From assembly GCF_003014595.1 (NCBI RefSeq), contig NZ_PYGK01000009.1, positions 186,001 to 250,000 of the forward strand: a stretch of DNA of 64,000 nucleotides. Reading direction: 5' to 3'. Positions 18,674 to 29,142 of the stretch are shown here, in pieces (the first letter of the stretch is position 1; every line of letters starts with the position of its first letter). Position numbers and translations under genes: made by a program. The stretch is from Chitinophaga ginsengisoli. GTDB lineage: Bacteria > Bacteroidota > Bacteroidia > Chitinophagales > Chitinophagaceae. The notes under the pieces were generated by a model that saw nothing but the letters and a program-made list of their open reading frames with translations, searched no databases and had not been told where the DNA came from.

Positions 18674-20116
18674 ATGAGTAAGGTCAGGAAAAGAATATGG
18701 TGGATCGCTATACCGGCGTTACTGGCGGTACTGCTCTTCCAGTTGTACTGGTTGCGACAGACCTATCAGTCGCAGCAGGAGGCTTTTGTGGCCACTGCTA
18801 CTGAAGCATTCCATAATGTATATGACAATGCGATCATTGTTACGGCCAAGGTAAAGTCAGGCGATCCGGAGGCAGAAAAGAAATATACCGTGAAGGCTAC
18901 AATCGATATGGACAGATCCTCTAAAGGAAAGCCAAACCCTGCTGATAGACTGACCGGCCCTAAAGCTTTCATAATTTATGATTCGACAGAAGAACAGGAG
19001 AATAAGTTAACGCCGCAAGACATTCACCTGGATACTTCCATCGCGAACACAAAGATGTCTTTTGACACGATCTCTCCACTGGCACATTTCGTTTCCACTG
19101 TCTTTTCCTATTTTACAGATGTATCACCAGATATTGATACACTGAATAAGTACTATCGCAAAGAGTTAGATAAAAGGCATATTCCGCTGCATTTCAAGAT
19201 TTTAATGGGCAGGAAAGCAATCGACACTACTGTCAACCGGCCTACCTTCATGATCTACCCGGGCATGAATAACCCGGAAAAAGCGATTGGGTTACAGTTC
19301 AGCGGACTTACTACCTATGTGTTGAAGCAAATGAGCAGCGCCATTATTCTTTCCATCTTTATTGCTTTCCTGATCATCGGATGTATCTGGACGCTGTGGC
19401 GTATCATCCTGCGACAGGAAAAGCTGGAGAGCATGAAGCGGGAATTCATCAGCCATGTGACACATGAATTAAAAACGCCTGTATCTATTCTGAAAGCCAC
19501 TAACGAGGCCTTGCTCACTTTCCGGGGGATAAATGATCCGGATAAGACAGAACGTTATCTGCGTCATTCCAAAGGGGAACTGGATAAACTACAAGACCTG
19601 ATCGATAAGATCATGCAGGTGACCAGGGAAGAGCAGGAACATCAGCCATTGTCTGTAACACGTGCGGATATTAAAGCCGTGGTAAATGATGCTGTTATCC
19701 GCTTTTCCCATCTTCCGGATGTTACTATCGGCCAACAGTATGACATACAGGACAGCCACTTTCAGACCGATAGAACCGCTTTTAATACCATCCTGAGTAA
19801 TCTGCTTGATAACGCGGTTAAATACAATGACAAGCCACAAAAAGAGATACTGGTGAGCGTAAAGGAGCTTACAGGACATTACAGCTTTACGGTAAAAGAC
19901 AATGGGAATGGTATCGAAAAACAACACTTCCCATTCCTCTTTGATAAATTTTACCGGGTTGTACAGGGCGACCGCCATGATACAAAAGGATACGGCCTGG
20001 GGCTCAGTCATGTGAAAGCATTATTACACCAATTACATGGCAGCATCAGCATTAGCAGTATGCCTGGCAATGGTACTACCTTTATTTTCCAATTACCGAA
20101 ACATGAAAAAGATTAA
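18674..20116 (+). CDS. Sensor histidine kinase
   Basis: 480-residue classical kinase. TM1 is at about 10-27, a periplasmic sensor region spans about 30-220, TM2 is at 222-245, HisKA has His264 in SHVTHELKTP, and the HATPase has NLLDNAVKY, VKDNGNGI and GYGLGL. Its stop codon overlaps the start of the response regulator by 14 bp, so the two are translated together. The pair sits directly upstream of a TonB-linked barrel and a GLPGLI-type protein, which may be its regulon. Confidence 0.93.
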   Translation: MSKVRKRIWWIAIPALLAVLLFQLYWLRQTYQSQQEAFVATATEAFHNVYDNAIIVTAKVKSGDPEAEKKYTVKATIDMDRSSKGKPNPADRLTGPKAFIIYDSTEEQENKLTPQDIHLDTSIANTKMSFDTISPLAHFVSTVFSYFTDVSPDIDTLNKYYRKELDKRHIPLHFKILMGRKAIDTTVNRPTFMIYPGMNNPEKAIGLQFSGLTTYVLKQMSSAIILSIFIAFLIIGCIWTLWRIILRQEKLESMKREFISHVTHELKTPVSILKATNEALLTFRGINDPDKTERYLRHSKGELDKLQDLIDKIMQVTREEQEHQPLSVTRADIKAVVNDAVIRFSHLPDVTIGQQYDIQDSHFQTDRTAFNTILSNLLDNAVKYNDKPQKEILVSVKELTGHYSFTVKDNGNGIEKQHFPFLFDKFYRVVQGDRHDTKGYGLGLSHVKALLHQLHGSISISSMPGNGTTFIFQLPKHEKD

Positions 20117-20801
20117 GCTGCTACTGGTTGAAGATGAAATAGTACTGGCAGGCGTTGTCAAAGAAACCCTGGAGGCAAATGGCTTTCATATCAGTCATGC
20201 GGAAAATGGTATGCAGGGCTGGGAGCAGTATTTATCTTTCCGGCCTGAAATCTGCGTGGTGGATATTATGATGCCAAAAAAGGACGGGATTGCACTTGTA
20301 AAGGACATCCGTGCGGTGGATGAACAAACGCCTGTTATTTTCCTGACAGCCAAAAGCGAGACACAGGATGTTATCAAAGGACTGCAGAGCGGTGCGGACG
20401 ACTATATCAAAAAGCCTTTCAGTTTGGAAGAACTGATCCTGCGTATCAGGACATTGTTGAAACGTACCCAGCTGACTAATACCCCGGTAAGCCCTAAATC
20501 CCACAATGGGATCTATTTGCTGGGGAGCTATGCCTTTGATCATAACAGGCAGGAATTGCGTCATGAGAAGGAAGTTATCCATCTGTCCCTGCGGGAGGCT
20601 GATATGCTGAAAATGCTGGCAGAACGGCCCAATGCCACGACCCATCGCCGGAACATCCTGTTGGAATTATGGGGAGACGACAACTTCTTCAATGCCCGTA
20701 ATATGGACGTTTATATCAGCAAGATCCGTAAATACCTGCAACATGACCCTTCTGTACAACTGATCAATGTACGCGGACTGGGTTACAAACTGGTGTATTA
20801 A
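20103..20801 (+). CDS. OmpR-family response regulator
   Basis: 232 residues from ATG 20103. I chose this start because MKKIKLLLVEDE is the normal receiver N-terminus; a longer frame opening at 20037 only reads through kinase sequence. The receiver has the acidic pair Glu10-Asp11 and phospho-acceptor Asp54 (VVDIMMP), plus LTAKSE and KKPF. The C-terminal winged helix (LSLREADMLKML...NMDVYISKIRKYL...VRGLGYKL) is OmpR/PhoB-type. Partner of the kinase at 18674, with a 14-bp overlap. Confidence 0.94.
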   Translation: MKKIKLLLVEDEIVLAGVVKETLEANGFHISHAENGMQGWEQYLSFRPEICVVDIMMPKKDGIALVKDIRAVDEQTPVIFLTAKSETQDVIKGLQSGADDYIKKPFSLEELILRIRTLLKRTQLTNTPVSPKSHNGIYLLGSYAFDHNRQELRHEKEVIHLSLREADMLKMLAERPNATTHRRNILLELWGDDNFFNARNMDVYISKIRKYLQHDPSVQLINVRGLGYKLVY

Positions 20802-20855
20802 CATTCATTAAGGATATAGCAGGACTCGTTAACGCAGTCCGCTACAACTACCCGC

Positions 20856-20863
20856 TACTTTTG
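20856..20863 (+). promoter_or_regulatory. -7 promoter element (TACTTTTG)
   Basis: Exact TAnnTTTG match 23 nt before the ATG of the outer-membrane barrel gene at 20887. It suggests the receptor/GLPGLI pair has its own promoter apart from the two-component genes. Confidence 0.5.
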
Positions 20864-20886
20864 TATGGTCTGAAAATATAGCGGCC

Positions 20887-23454
20887 ATGCGAAACTATAC
20901 CATCATTATTTCTTTTCTTTTATTACCAATTGCCAACCTGTTCGCGCAAACGAAAGACACTGTGCGGATGGATACAAGTAAGCCCAGGATACGTGACCTG
21001 AAGGAAGTGGTCGTGGAAAGCCGTTCTCCTGTCCGGATGAAAGGGGATACGGTAGAATATAATGCGTCACAGTATAAGACCAAAGAAAATGCCGTAGTGG
21101 AGGACCTGCTGAAGAAGCTGCCGGGCGTAAAAGTAGACCAGGGCGGCAATATCACAGCACAGGGAGAAAGAGTCGGTAAGGTACTGGTAGATGGAAAGGA
21201 ATTCTTTGGTAATGATCCTGCTATTGCTACGAAGAATCTTCCTGCAGATATGGTCGCCAAAGTACAGGTGCTGGATAAGATGAGTGACCAGGAGGAATTC
21301 ACCGGTATTGATGATGGGAATAAGGTTAAAACCATCAATATCGTTACCAAAAAGAACAGCAAGAAAGGATACTTTGGTAATGTCTCTGCAGGTATCGGAC
21401 CAGACGGTAAGTATGACGGCGGATTGAATATCAACAGCATCGCTGGTGAACAGCAACTATCCCTGTTATTTAAAGCCAACAACGTCAATAAATCCGGCTT
21501 CTCAGCGGCTGAGCTCATTAAGATGTTAAGCGCCAACCCCGAGTTGTTCAATAGTCTTCCGGCTACTGCCATTGCAGAACTGAGCAAGATGAAGGGCGTG
21601 CATATCGACAGCGATGATCCTGCGGAAAAGGCACAGCTGGCACGTCCTACAGGTCTCAATAATACACAGTATGGCGGTGTGAATTACAATAATGACTGGA
21701 GTGATGCGCTTAAATTGCGTAGCAGCTACTTCTTCAATCGTTTTACATCACGCAACAGTTTTAATTACGACCGCCATTATCTGTTGGCAGATACCGCCTA
21801 TAACTATCTGCAAAACGGCATTGCATTGCAGGAAAATAATAATCACAGGGGGAATGCAGCCGTTGACATTAAACTGGATAGGTACAACTCCTTAAAGATA
21901 TCGCCCGCTGTTAATCGAAATACATCTGACATTAAAAGCAACCGGACATACCGCTCGTATTCAGCCGATAATACTTTGCTGCTGAACCAGGGAGAACAGG
22001 TGTTGAACAGCAACAACACCAATACGGATGCTACGGCGGATATTCTGTACCGTCATCGTTTCGGCAAGCCTGGTCGTACGATCTCACTTACAGTTACTCC
22101 GGAATATCTCCGGCTGGAGAACAAAGGCTTAAATATTGCTAAAAATGAATACTATAACCTGGGAACAAAGGACAGCATTAACCAGCAGACAACAGGTCAT
22201 TCAGATAATTACTCTCTGAATAATAACCTGATCTATACAGAACAGCTCTCAACACATACTGCCCTGCGGCTTACGGAGCAGTTTAATATTAGCCAGGGTG
22301 ATTATACACAATTGGCATATAATATCAATCATCTGGACGGACAGTATAATGAATTGGACGACCGCTATAGTGACATCTATAACAGCACTATCACGAGAAA
22401 TATTGCCGATGTGGCGCTCGCCGGTCGCTATAAAAAGTTCAATTATACGGTGGGGCTGAGTGTAGAGAACAGTCGCCTGAAAGGCAGTTCAGATGCTAAA
22501 GCCTATCGCCTCAGCGGTTATTATAATACACTGTTGCCGCATCTTTATGCCAAATACCGCTTCTCGAAGTCGAAGCAGCTGACACTCAACTATAACAGTA
22601 ATGCCGTTTTGCCCGGTCTTAACCAGTTGCGTCCACTGGAGGATATCAGCGATCCGCTCTACATAAGAAAGGGTAACCCGGATCTGCAACAGGCTGTTAA
22701 CCATAGTATGACGCTGGCATACCTGAGTAATAACATGTATAGTAATGTCTTCACCAATGCGCAGCTGCGTGTCTCAACCATCAGGAACCAATTTACAGAC
22801 CAATATACCATTGACAGCGCGGGCAAACAGATCATTTCCCCGGTAAATGCCAATGGTTATTTTTCAGGAAGCCTGCATGGGGAAAGGTCTATGCCTTTCG
22901 GTGGTAATGGTTCCAGCCTGACTTTCGGGGCAGAGCTGGCGTACAACAGGTATCCCAGTTATTTCAATGCCGTTGCTGACAGGATCAGGCAATGGGGAAT
23001 TACGCCTGATATCAACTTCAATTATTATCCTATCACTAATCTCAGCATCACATTAAGAGGAAATGCCAGCTGGAATGATCGTCATAGTGAAGCGAATCCG
23101 GGTACCAATCAGCAGTACTGGTTCCTGAACTATGGACTGGACCTGATGGCCATTCTGCCATGGCGGCTGAACGCAGATGCCGGTATTGAGTATTATACAA
23201 CCACTGGTCTGAGCGGAGCATATAACAATACTGTGGCGCTCCTGAGTGGTGGTCTTTCCAGGGACATCAATAAACGGTTTTCACTCCGCCTGGAAGGACA
23301 TGATCTGCTGAACCAGAACAAAAGTTTCAACCGGTTGACCCGTAACGGTTATACGGAAGACAGGCAGAATAATGTATTGGGGCGGTACTACATGCTTAGC
23401 CTGATCTGTAAGCTGCGTCATTTTGCAATGAATAATCCATCAACACTTAAATAA
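20887..23454 (+). CDS. TonB-dependent-receptor-like outer membrane beta-barrel protein
   Basis: 855 residues. The signal peptide ends at LFAQ (residue 21). A plug-like domain lies at about 35-170 (LKEVVVESRSPVRMKGDTVEY, VEDLLKKLPGVKVDQGG, VLVDGKEFFG), followed by a 22-strand-like barrel rich in Tyr/Asn repeats. It lacks the N-terminal carboxypeptidase-regulatory-like domain present in the receptors at 24179 and 44100. The next gene, 6 bp on, is GLPGLI-like, a pairing common in Bacteroidota. Substrate unknown. Confidence 0.88.
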   Translation: MRNYTIIISFLLLPIANLFAQTKDTVRMDTSKPRIRDLKEVVVESRSPVRMKGDTVEYNASQYKTKENAVVEDLLKKLPGVKVDQGGNITAQGERVGKVLVDGKEFFGNDPAIATKNLPADMVAKVQVLDKMSDQEEFTGIDDGNKVKTINIVTKKNSKKGYFGNVSAGIGPDGKYDGGLNINSIAGEQQLSLLFKANNVNKSGFSAAELIKMLSANPELFNSLPATAIAELSKMKGVHIDSDDPAEKAQLARPTGLNNTQYGGVNYNNDWSDALKLRSSYFFNRFTSRNSFNYDRHYLLADTAYNYLQNGIALQENNNHRGNAAVDIKLDRYNSLKISPAVNRNTSDIKSNRTYRSYSADNTLLLNQGEQVLNSNNTNTDATADILYRHRFGKPGRTISLTVTPEYLRLENKGLNIAKNEYYNLGTKDSINQQTTGHSDNYSLNNNLIYTEQLSTHTALRLTEQFNISQGDYTQLAYNINHLDGQYNELDDRYSDIYNSTITRNIADVALAGRYKKFNYTVGLSVENSRLKGSSDAKAYRLSGYYNTLLPHLYAKYRFSKSKQLTLNYNSNAVLPGLNQLRPLEDISDPLYIRKGNPDLQQAVNHSMTLAYLSNNMYSNVFTNAQLRVSTIRNQFTDQYTIDSAGKQIISPVNANGYFSGSLHGERSMPFGGNGSSLTFGAELAYNRYPSYFNAVADRIRQWGITPDINFNYYPITNLSITLRGNASWNDRHSEANPGTNQQYWFLNYGLDLMAILPWRLNADAGIEYYTTTGLSGAYNNTVALLSGGLSRDINKRFSLRLEGHDLLNQNKSFNRLTRNGYTEDRQNNVLGRYYMLSLICKLRHFAMNNPSTLK

Positions 23455-23460
23455 TCCAAC

Positions 23461-24150
23461 ATGCAACATTTTATCCGCACACTCATCCTGGCAGCAGGTA
23501 TTACATGCGTGCAGCAGTACAGTTTCGCACAGGACAAAACACAGGGCGTGATCCATTATGACATCACGTATAACATTCATGCTTCTCTGAAGCCCGACCA
23601 GATGCAGTATAAAGACCTGGTGCCGGAAACGATTACCGAAAAGGCCGAACTGAAATATAACGGACAGCGTCTGAAAGCCTATTTCAATGACGACATACAA
23701 AAGGAACAGGACGGCGTCAATTCTACTATCAAGATCTCCTCTGAAGATGGCAATGAAAAATATGCGGACATTGACAGGAAAACACTCTGGTGGGTAGACA
23801 AGTCAAAGAATCCTCCGGTGTTGGTAGAGAAACCCTTGTTTGAAAAGGAAGAAGACCAGGAAAAGGAAACTGAAAGTACTGAAACAAAGAAGGTCCTCGA
23901 TTACAACTGCCGGAAACTGATTGTTAAATCCAAGCATGGTCTGCTCACGGTCTGGTATACCACAGAACTGCCCCTGAAAGCTGGCAGTCCGGCGAGCGCC
24001 TTTGTTGCTAAAGGCGTCGTGCTTGCCGTGGATAGTAAAAGAATGAGTTTCAGCGCTACCAGTATTGAGTTTGTACCTGTAGCAGAGAAAGACGTCACTC
24101 CCCCTGCGGATCTTAAAACAGTGAAGAGTAGCGACCACAAAGGAATATAG
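23461..24150 (+). CDS. GLPGLI-family-like exported protein
   Basis: 229 residues with signal peptide ending FAQ (about residue 22), then the family opening GVIHYDITYNIH and YNGQRLKAYFND. The stretch that usually reads GLPGLI is degenerate here (LKAGSPASAFVAKG), yet the downstream VLAVD and the domain order still fit. Role unknown; members sit next to barrel proteins such as the one ending 6 bp upstream. Probably periplasmic or outer-membrane associated. Confidence 0.75.
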   Translation: MQHFIRTLILAAGITCVQQYSFAQDKTQGVIHYDITYNIHASLKPDQMQYKDLVPETITEKAELKYNGQRLKAYFNDDIQKEQDGVNSTIKISSEDGNEKYADIDRKTLWWVDKSKNPPVLVEKPLFEKEEDQEKETESTETKKVLDYNCRKLIVKSKHGLLTVWYTTELPLKAGSPASAFVAKGVVLAVDSKRMSFSATSIEFVPVAEKDVTPPADLKTVKSSDHKGI

Positions 24151-24178
24151 CCGTTCTATAAGGGCAGGAGAGGAGAGG

Positions 24179-26641
24179 TTAATCCTTTCTGATCCTGTCC
24201 CTTTCATCTTTTGCCCCTCCCTCCTTGCGGGAACCCTTCAAAGTGCCTGTACCAAAGGGTCTTGCATAGGAAAGCTTAATGATAGGGGAGTAACCGGACT
24301 CCAGTTTGATCCCGATATTATTTTTGATATGAAATGCTTCCTCGGCAATAGCCCCATAATACACGTGGAATTTCATCGTAGTGAAAATATCTTCTACAGA
24401 CAGTTGAAGACTGCCGGCATTATTTTTCAGTTCTTTCTTAAGACCTGCGCTTAGCGTGCCCATGCTGCTCATTTTGACAGTACCATTGTAAGACGGTGTG
24501 TTATACCAGCCCGTCAGTTCAGCGGAGAAATGCTTGGGCAGTGTAAACGATTCGGTGAAATTGAAAGAATATCCCCAATAGCTTTTCGTAACAGGCTGTA
24601 AGGTGTAATCCGCTTTAAATTGCCGTAATCCGCCGGTAATGCTATAACTCATGTCCCACCAGTCAGTGGCTTTCCAGGGGATGGTAGCCTGAAAGGTGAT
24701 ATTGTTCTGATATGCCAGGTTCTGTGGGGAAATAAACAGCACTTTAGCTGCGGCACCCTGGCTTAACTGGTAGCGCGCAATTGGATGATCATCCCTGCTA
24801 AAGAGCAATGAAAAGCTGTATCCGTCATAGTTATAACCCAGTTTGATATTATTTGTGATAGTCGGTTTCAGGAACGGGTTACCCGCATAGATGGCAGTAG
24901 GATCACTATAAGCCACAAAAGAGGCCAGGTCATTGTAAGAAGGTCTGGCTATTCTCTTGGTATAGGAGAATTGTAGTCCGGAATGATCGTTCAGTTTTTT
25001 GGTCAGGAATATATTGGGGAATAAGGTCGCCAGTTTCCTGTCCACCGTATTTTGTCCTGTCCTTGTATTTTCCATAAGCGTGCGGGCATATTCAAATCTT
25101 GTTCCTGCAATGAGGCTCATCGATGGCGTTATCTCTATGTTGGCGGAAACGTAAGCCGCACCAATACCCTCCTTCATTTTCATTTCATTGATTGTTTCCG
25201 CTCTGTTTACCCAATGACCGTCAACGAAACTTTCTATCCTGGATAAAGTATTACTACCCGTATAGGTTCCTTTGATACCGGTTTCCAGTTTTATCTTATC
25301 GTTTAACTGCCTGTTGTAATCGGCCTTAACAACGCCCACCTGTATCAGCGTATTGGCAAAACCTTTCTGGAGAGGCGAAAAGAGGCTGTCGTTGTTGTCT
25401 ACCTGTTCGCCGCTTTTCGTGAGGAAAGTGCTGTATACCTGTGATGGATTTTCGTTCTTAAAGTAGAGGTAATCCATGTCAAAACTGAGCTTTGATTTGG
25501 GATTGAACTCTTTTTCAAGATATACAGACGATACCAGGTTATGCCAGCTGTTCACCCTGTCTATCCGCCCGTCAAATGTCAGCAGGGAATCAGGCAGCAA
25601 CAGATAATTGGCTGAAGGGTGATTCCCGGTCGTTGCCCGGCTGATATTATACGTTACATTGGCGCCGATGGTAGTTTTGGTATCCGGTTTTACATCCATT
25701 CCCAGTGTAATATCGTGGTTGTTATGTCTCAGCCGGGTAATATCCTGGCCCCTTACTTCCATTCGTCCGCCAAAGACGGGCATATCCTGGTAACTCAGGA
25801 TATCGATATTACTGTAGCTGTGGTTGAGATTATAGCTATAGGAGCCATAAGTGTTCACTTTCGCTGTATTATGTGACAGGCTGATACTGGCAGCTGCCTT
25901 CTCCCGATAGCCATAACCTCCTGTTAAAGAGATTGTTCCGTTGGTGCCTCGCTGTTTATCTTTTTTCAGCACGATATTGATCATACCAGCGCTGCCCTCT
26001 GCATCATATTTGGAGGAAGGAGTACTCAGCAATTCTATCTTCTCGATATCATCAGCGCTCATGCCACTGAGCAGGTTAACCAGTTGTTCCATCGGCATGC
26101 GTATGAGTTTACCATTCAGCATGACGGTTACCCCGCTTTTTCCGTTGAGTGCGATGTTGTTGTTCCTGTAGTCGATCATAACACCGGGTGATCTTTCCAG
26201 TACGGCCAATGCAGTACTACCTTTGGTGAGCAGGCTGCTCTGCACGTTGACGATCATGCCTTCTGCTTGTTGTTGTAATAATGGTTTTTCCGCCTGGATA
26301 ACTACTTCTCCCAGCTGTTGTGCTCCTTCACTGACTATCTGCAGGCCAAAATCCTTCGTCTTCTGCCGGGCCGTCAGTTCGAACAGGGGAGAGTTCCATG
26401 TCTGAAATCCCATACTGGTAAAGCGCAGGATATATTTTCCCGTGGGCGTATTTTCTATAGTGTAAGCGCCGTTTTCATCTGTCAATACGGCTTTTACTAA
26501 TGTGCTATCTGTTCCATTCAGCAGTATTACATTCGCGAACGGAACCGGTTGTCCGGTGGCAGTGGCAAACCTGCCGGAGATCTGTCCGGAAGCGGTTGTA
26601 TGCAGAAAAAAGCAACACAGCAGGAAAGCTAATTTTTTCAT
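24179..26641 (-). CDS. TonB-dependent receptor with carboxypeptidase-regulatory-like domain
   Basis: 820 residues. The signal peptide MKKLAFLLCCFFLHTTASGQ is followed by a carboxypeptidase-regulatory-like beta-domain at 21-100 (SGRFATATGQPVPFANVILL...GAYTIENTPTGKYILRF). The plug domain is at about 110-230 (GEVVIQAEKPLLQQ, AVLERSPGVMID, VMLNGKLIRM, STPSSKYDAEGSAGMINIVLKK) and the rest is a beta-barrel. The tail is basic and charged (GSRKEGGAKDERDR). Convergent with the GLPGLI-like gene, 28 bp apart. Same architecture as the protein at 44100. Transported substrate unknown. Confidence 0.9.
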   Translation of the reverse strand: MKKLAFLLCCFFLHTTASGQISGRFATATGQPVPFANVILLNGTDSTLVKAVLTDENGAYTIENTPTGKYILRFTSMGFQTWNSPLFELTARQKTKDFGLQIVSEGAQQLGEVVIQAEKPLLQQQAEGMIVNVQSSLLTKGSTALAVLERSPGVMIDYRNNNIALNGKSGVTVMLNGKLIRMPMEQLVNLLSGMSADDIEKIELLSTPSSKYDAEGSAGMINIVLKKDKQRGTNGTISLTGGYGYREKAAASISLSHNTAKVNTYGSYSYNLNHSYSNIDILSYQDMPVFGGRMEVRGQDITRLRHNNHDITLGMDVKPDTKTTIGANVTYNISRATTGNHPSANYLLLPDSLLTFDGRIDRVNSWHNLVSSVYLEKEFNPKSKLSFDMDYLYFKNENPSQVYSTFLTKSGEQVDNNDSLFSPLQKGFANTLIQVGVVKADYNRQLNDKIKLETGIKGTYTGSNTLSRIESFVDGHWVNRAETINEMKMKEGIGAAYVSANIEITPSMSLIAGTRFEYARTLMENTRTGQNTVDRKLATLFPNIFLTKKLNDHSGLQFSYTKRIARPSYNDLASFVAYSDPTAIYAGNPFLKPTITNNIKLGYNYDGYSFSLLFSRDDHPIARYQLSQGAAAKVLFISPQNLAYQNNITFQATIPWKATDWWDMSYSITGGLRQFKADYTLQPVTKSYWGYSFNFTESFTLPKHFSAELTGWYNTPSYNGTVKMSSMGTLSAGLKKELKNNAGSLQLSVEDIFTTMKFHVYYGAIAEEAFHIKNNIGIKLESGYSPIIKLSYARPFGTGTLKGSRKEGGAKDERDRIRKD

Positions 26642-26970
26642 ATTTCATTGATTTTTAAAAAGGGATTCTGTTTAGCCTCATAGTCAATGGAATGACTGTT
26701 TATGATTGATGCACGAATACAAAGAAAGGAGCCCTAAATAGTTTTGAAAAACGCAAATGACCAGCAGCGGAAATAGATTGATCAAGTGCAGTAAACAGGG
26801 GGAATGACCGGGGGAATCACTAAAAATGGGAGAGGAGCCCCTCTCCTGTAATCAGAGACGCATTTGGTCAATTATTTCATGCAGTTCAAATAGTATTGCT
26901 TTAAAATGGGCGGAAACTGGTGTAACTTTCAAAAAGGCCTTTTTATTGAGTGCTGATAAATCCCAGCGAG
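26642..26970. other. Divergent intergenic region
   Basis: About 330 bp between the receptor start at 26641 and the LytS-like kinase. A short hairpin, GGAGAGG-AGCC-CCTCTCC, lies at 26829-26846. A TAACTTTC stretch close to the -7 consensus lies about 40 bp before 26971. No open frame of merit. Confidence 0.45.
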
Positions 26971-28098
26971 ATGAATGCGTTATTACATAATCCTTCAAAG
27001 CAGAACTGGTTGTTGAGGTATAAACTTCACCATATTCCTTTCTGGGCCCTGTATCACTTTATCTGGTGGACGGTTGCCTTGGGTAATCCGGTAAAAGCCT
27101 TTGCGGCGATATTCTTTACCGCATTTATATTGAAGTTTTTGTTCTATGTAATATTCCAGGCCCTGGCAGTTTATTTTAACCTTTATTATCTCATCCCGAA
27201 ATATCTTGAAAAAGGCAGGTTTACACAATACATAGTGTTTTTATTGCTGACGATTATCGGTGTGTCTTTGCTTGTTATTCCAGGATATTACCTAAGCGCT
27301 TATGTTTCAGGGCAAACCATGCAGCAGGCTTATGGGCCCAATGGTGATTGTTTCTATGGATATCTGGGGAATACGCTGCCGTCCACACTGGCAGCCATGA
27401 CACTGGCCATGAGTATTAAGCTGGGAAAGAACTGGTTACAGACGCAACGAAAACAACAGTTGCTGGAAAAGGAAAAACTGGAAACAGAGCTGAACTTCCT
27501 GAAGCATCAGTTTAACCCGCATTTTCTCTTTAATACGATTAATTCGATTTTCTTCCTGATCCATAAGAATCCTGATATGGCGTCTGCTTCGCTGGCGAAA
27601 TTCTCGGAGCTGTTAAGATATCAGTTGTATGAATGTAATGACAAGCAGATCCTGCTGTCTAAAGAGATCTCTTACATGGAAAACTCCATCGAGCTTGAAC
27701 GATTAAGGCAAAATGACAATGTGGAAGTAATACTTGATATAGATCAGGAAGATAGCAATCAGTGGGGAATAGCGCCATTCATCCTGATGACGTTCGTCGA
27801 AAATGCATTCAAGCATGTTTCAAAGCATACAGATAAGCCTAATTGGATCAGGATACGTCTGACACAGGAAGGAGAGACGCTGAACTTTGTGGTATCCAAC
27901 AGCACATTTGATGTAACCAGCAATGATATTGTTCACTATGGCGGTATCGGACTAAAGAACGTGCAACGCCGGCTGGACCTGATCTATCCCGGTCAGCACA
28001 GCCTCGATATACAACATCATAATGACAGATTTGACGTCAGGCTGCAGCTACATCTGACAGCAGGAGAATTGCCACAACCTTTACAGAAAATAGCCTGA
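26971..28098 (+). CDS. LytS/YehU-type sensor histidine kinase
   Basis: 375 residues from ATG 26971; an in-frame GTG at 26950 would add seven residues. Four hydrophobic segments at the N-terminus lead to a His_kinase domain with LKHQFNPHFLFNTINS, the phospho-acceptor region of LytS-type kinases, then a HATPase with FVENAFKH and GGIGLKNVQRRL. The next gene, 4 bp on, is a LytTR response regulator, so they form one two-component operon. Confidence 0.92.
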   Translation: MNALLHNPSKQNWLLRYKLHHIPFWALYHFIWWTVALGNPVKAFAAIFFTAFILKFLFYVIFQALAVYFNLYYLIPKYLEKGRFTQYIVFLLLTIIGVSLLVIPGYYLSAYVSGQTMQQAYGPNGDCFYGYLGNTLPSTLAAMTLAMSIKLGKNWLQTQRKQQLLEKEKLETELNFLKHQFNPHFLFNTINSIFFLIHKNPDMASASLAKFSELLRYQLYECNDKQILLSKEISYMENSIELERLRQNDNVEVILDIDQEDSNQWGIAPFILMTFVENAFKHVSKHTDKPNWIRIRLTQEGETLNFVVSNSTFDVTSNDIVHYGGIGLKNVQRRLDLIYPGQHSLDIQHHNDRFDVRLQLHLTAGELPQPLQKIA

Positions 28099-28102
28099 AT
28101 AT

Positions 28103-28849
28103 ATGAAGATGAATTGTGTAATTATTGATGATGAGCCACTTGCGAGGGAAGGCCTTTCAAACTACGTCAGAGAGGTTGATTTTCTTCATCTTACTGATAC
28201 CTGTACCAACCCGGTTGAGTTGATCAAAGTACTGGACCAACATCCGGTGGACCTGATCTTCCTGGATATTCAAATGCCGAAAATGAACGGACTGGATTTT
28301 CTGAAGATAGTCCAGAAACCGCCTATGGTCATCATTACAACTGCATTTCCCAGTTATGCGCTGGAGGGATTTCAGTTGAATGTCATGGACTATCTACTAA
28401 AGCCAATCACCTTTGACCGATTTTTCAAAGCAGCCAATAAAGCGAAGGAATACTATCAGCTGCTAAATAAAACCACGTCTTCCGAGACACAGAAAATAGA
28501 GAAGGAAGAAGATTATTTCTTTATCAAATGCGGTAGCAAATACGAAAAGATCTATTTCAATGATATCCTGTATGTACAGGGGATGCAGAATTATGTAACG
28601 ATCTATACCCGTAAAGGCAAATACATGACATTGCTGTACCTGAAGAACCTGGAGGAGAACCTGGACAAAAAGGCCTTCATACGGGTACATAAATCCTATA
28701 TCGTTTCTATCGATAAAATAGAAGGCATTGAGGGGAATGAAATCTTTATTCAGTCAAATAAAATTCCTATCAGCAGGAACTATCATGATATGGTGATTGA
28801 GCAGGTAGTGAAGAATAAGCTGTGGGATAAGATTAAATTCTCCGGATAA
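28103..28849 (+). CDS. LytTR-family response regulator
   Basis: 248 residues. The receiver domain has IIDDEP near the N-terminus and phospho-acceptor Asp55 (FLDIQMPK), with KPI at the end of the fold. A LytTR DNA-binding domain follows at about 140-245 (YFFIKCGSKYEKIYF, ILYVQGMQNYVTI, FIRVHKSYIV). It is 4 bp after its kinase. Direct targets cannot be named. Confidence 0.94.
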   Translation: MKMNCVIIDDEPLAREGLSNYVREVDFLHLTDTCTNPVELIKVLDQHPVDLIFLDIQMPKMNGLDFLKIVQKPPMVIITTAFPSYALEGFQLNVMDYLLKPITFDRFFKAANKAKEYYQLLNKTTSSETQKIEKEEDYFFIKCGSKYEKIYFNDILYVQGMQNYVTIYTRKGKYMTLLYLKNLEENLDKKAFIRVHKSYIVSIDKIEGIEGNEIFIQSNKIPISRNYHDMVIEQVVKNKLWDKIKFSG

Positions 28850-29142
28850 AGGTTTAAGCAGGAGATATAGACACAATTTCGTTTTATACTCTATTTAACA
28901 TAATATAAATTATACGTATTATATAGAAAGAAGTTAACTAGCCAGATAGTCGTATAGATCAGCTGTGGAGCTGCATTGTGGGGAGATTTAAATAGCAATT
29001 ATATGGGTTAATTCCTGAACATCCTTCAGCCATTTTATTCATTTTATTTCAGGTTTCTAAGCCAGATTTGGTGTGAATTTTATCACAAGTAAATCTGTAT
29101 TTAATTGTGTTTGTTTATAGATAGTATCCGACTTCGGTAGAA

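Noticed and set aside
26829..26846. Short hairpin upstream of the LytS-like kinase as a terminator
   Set aside because: It has no U tract, and no gene on either strand ends just before it.
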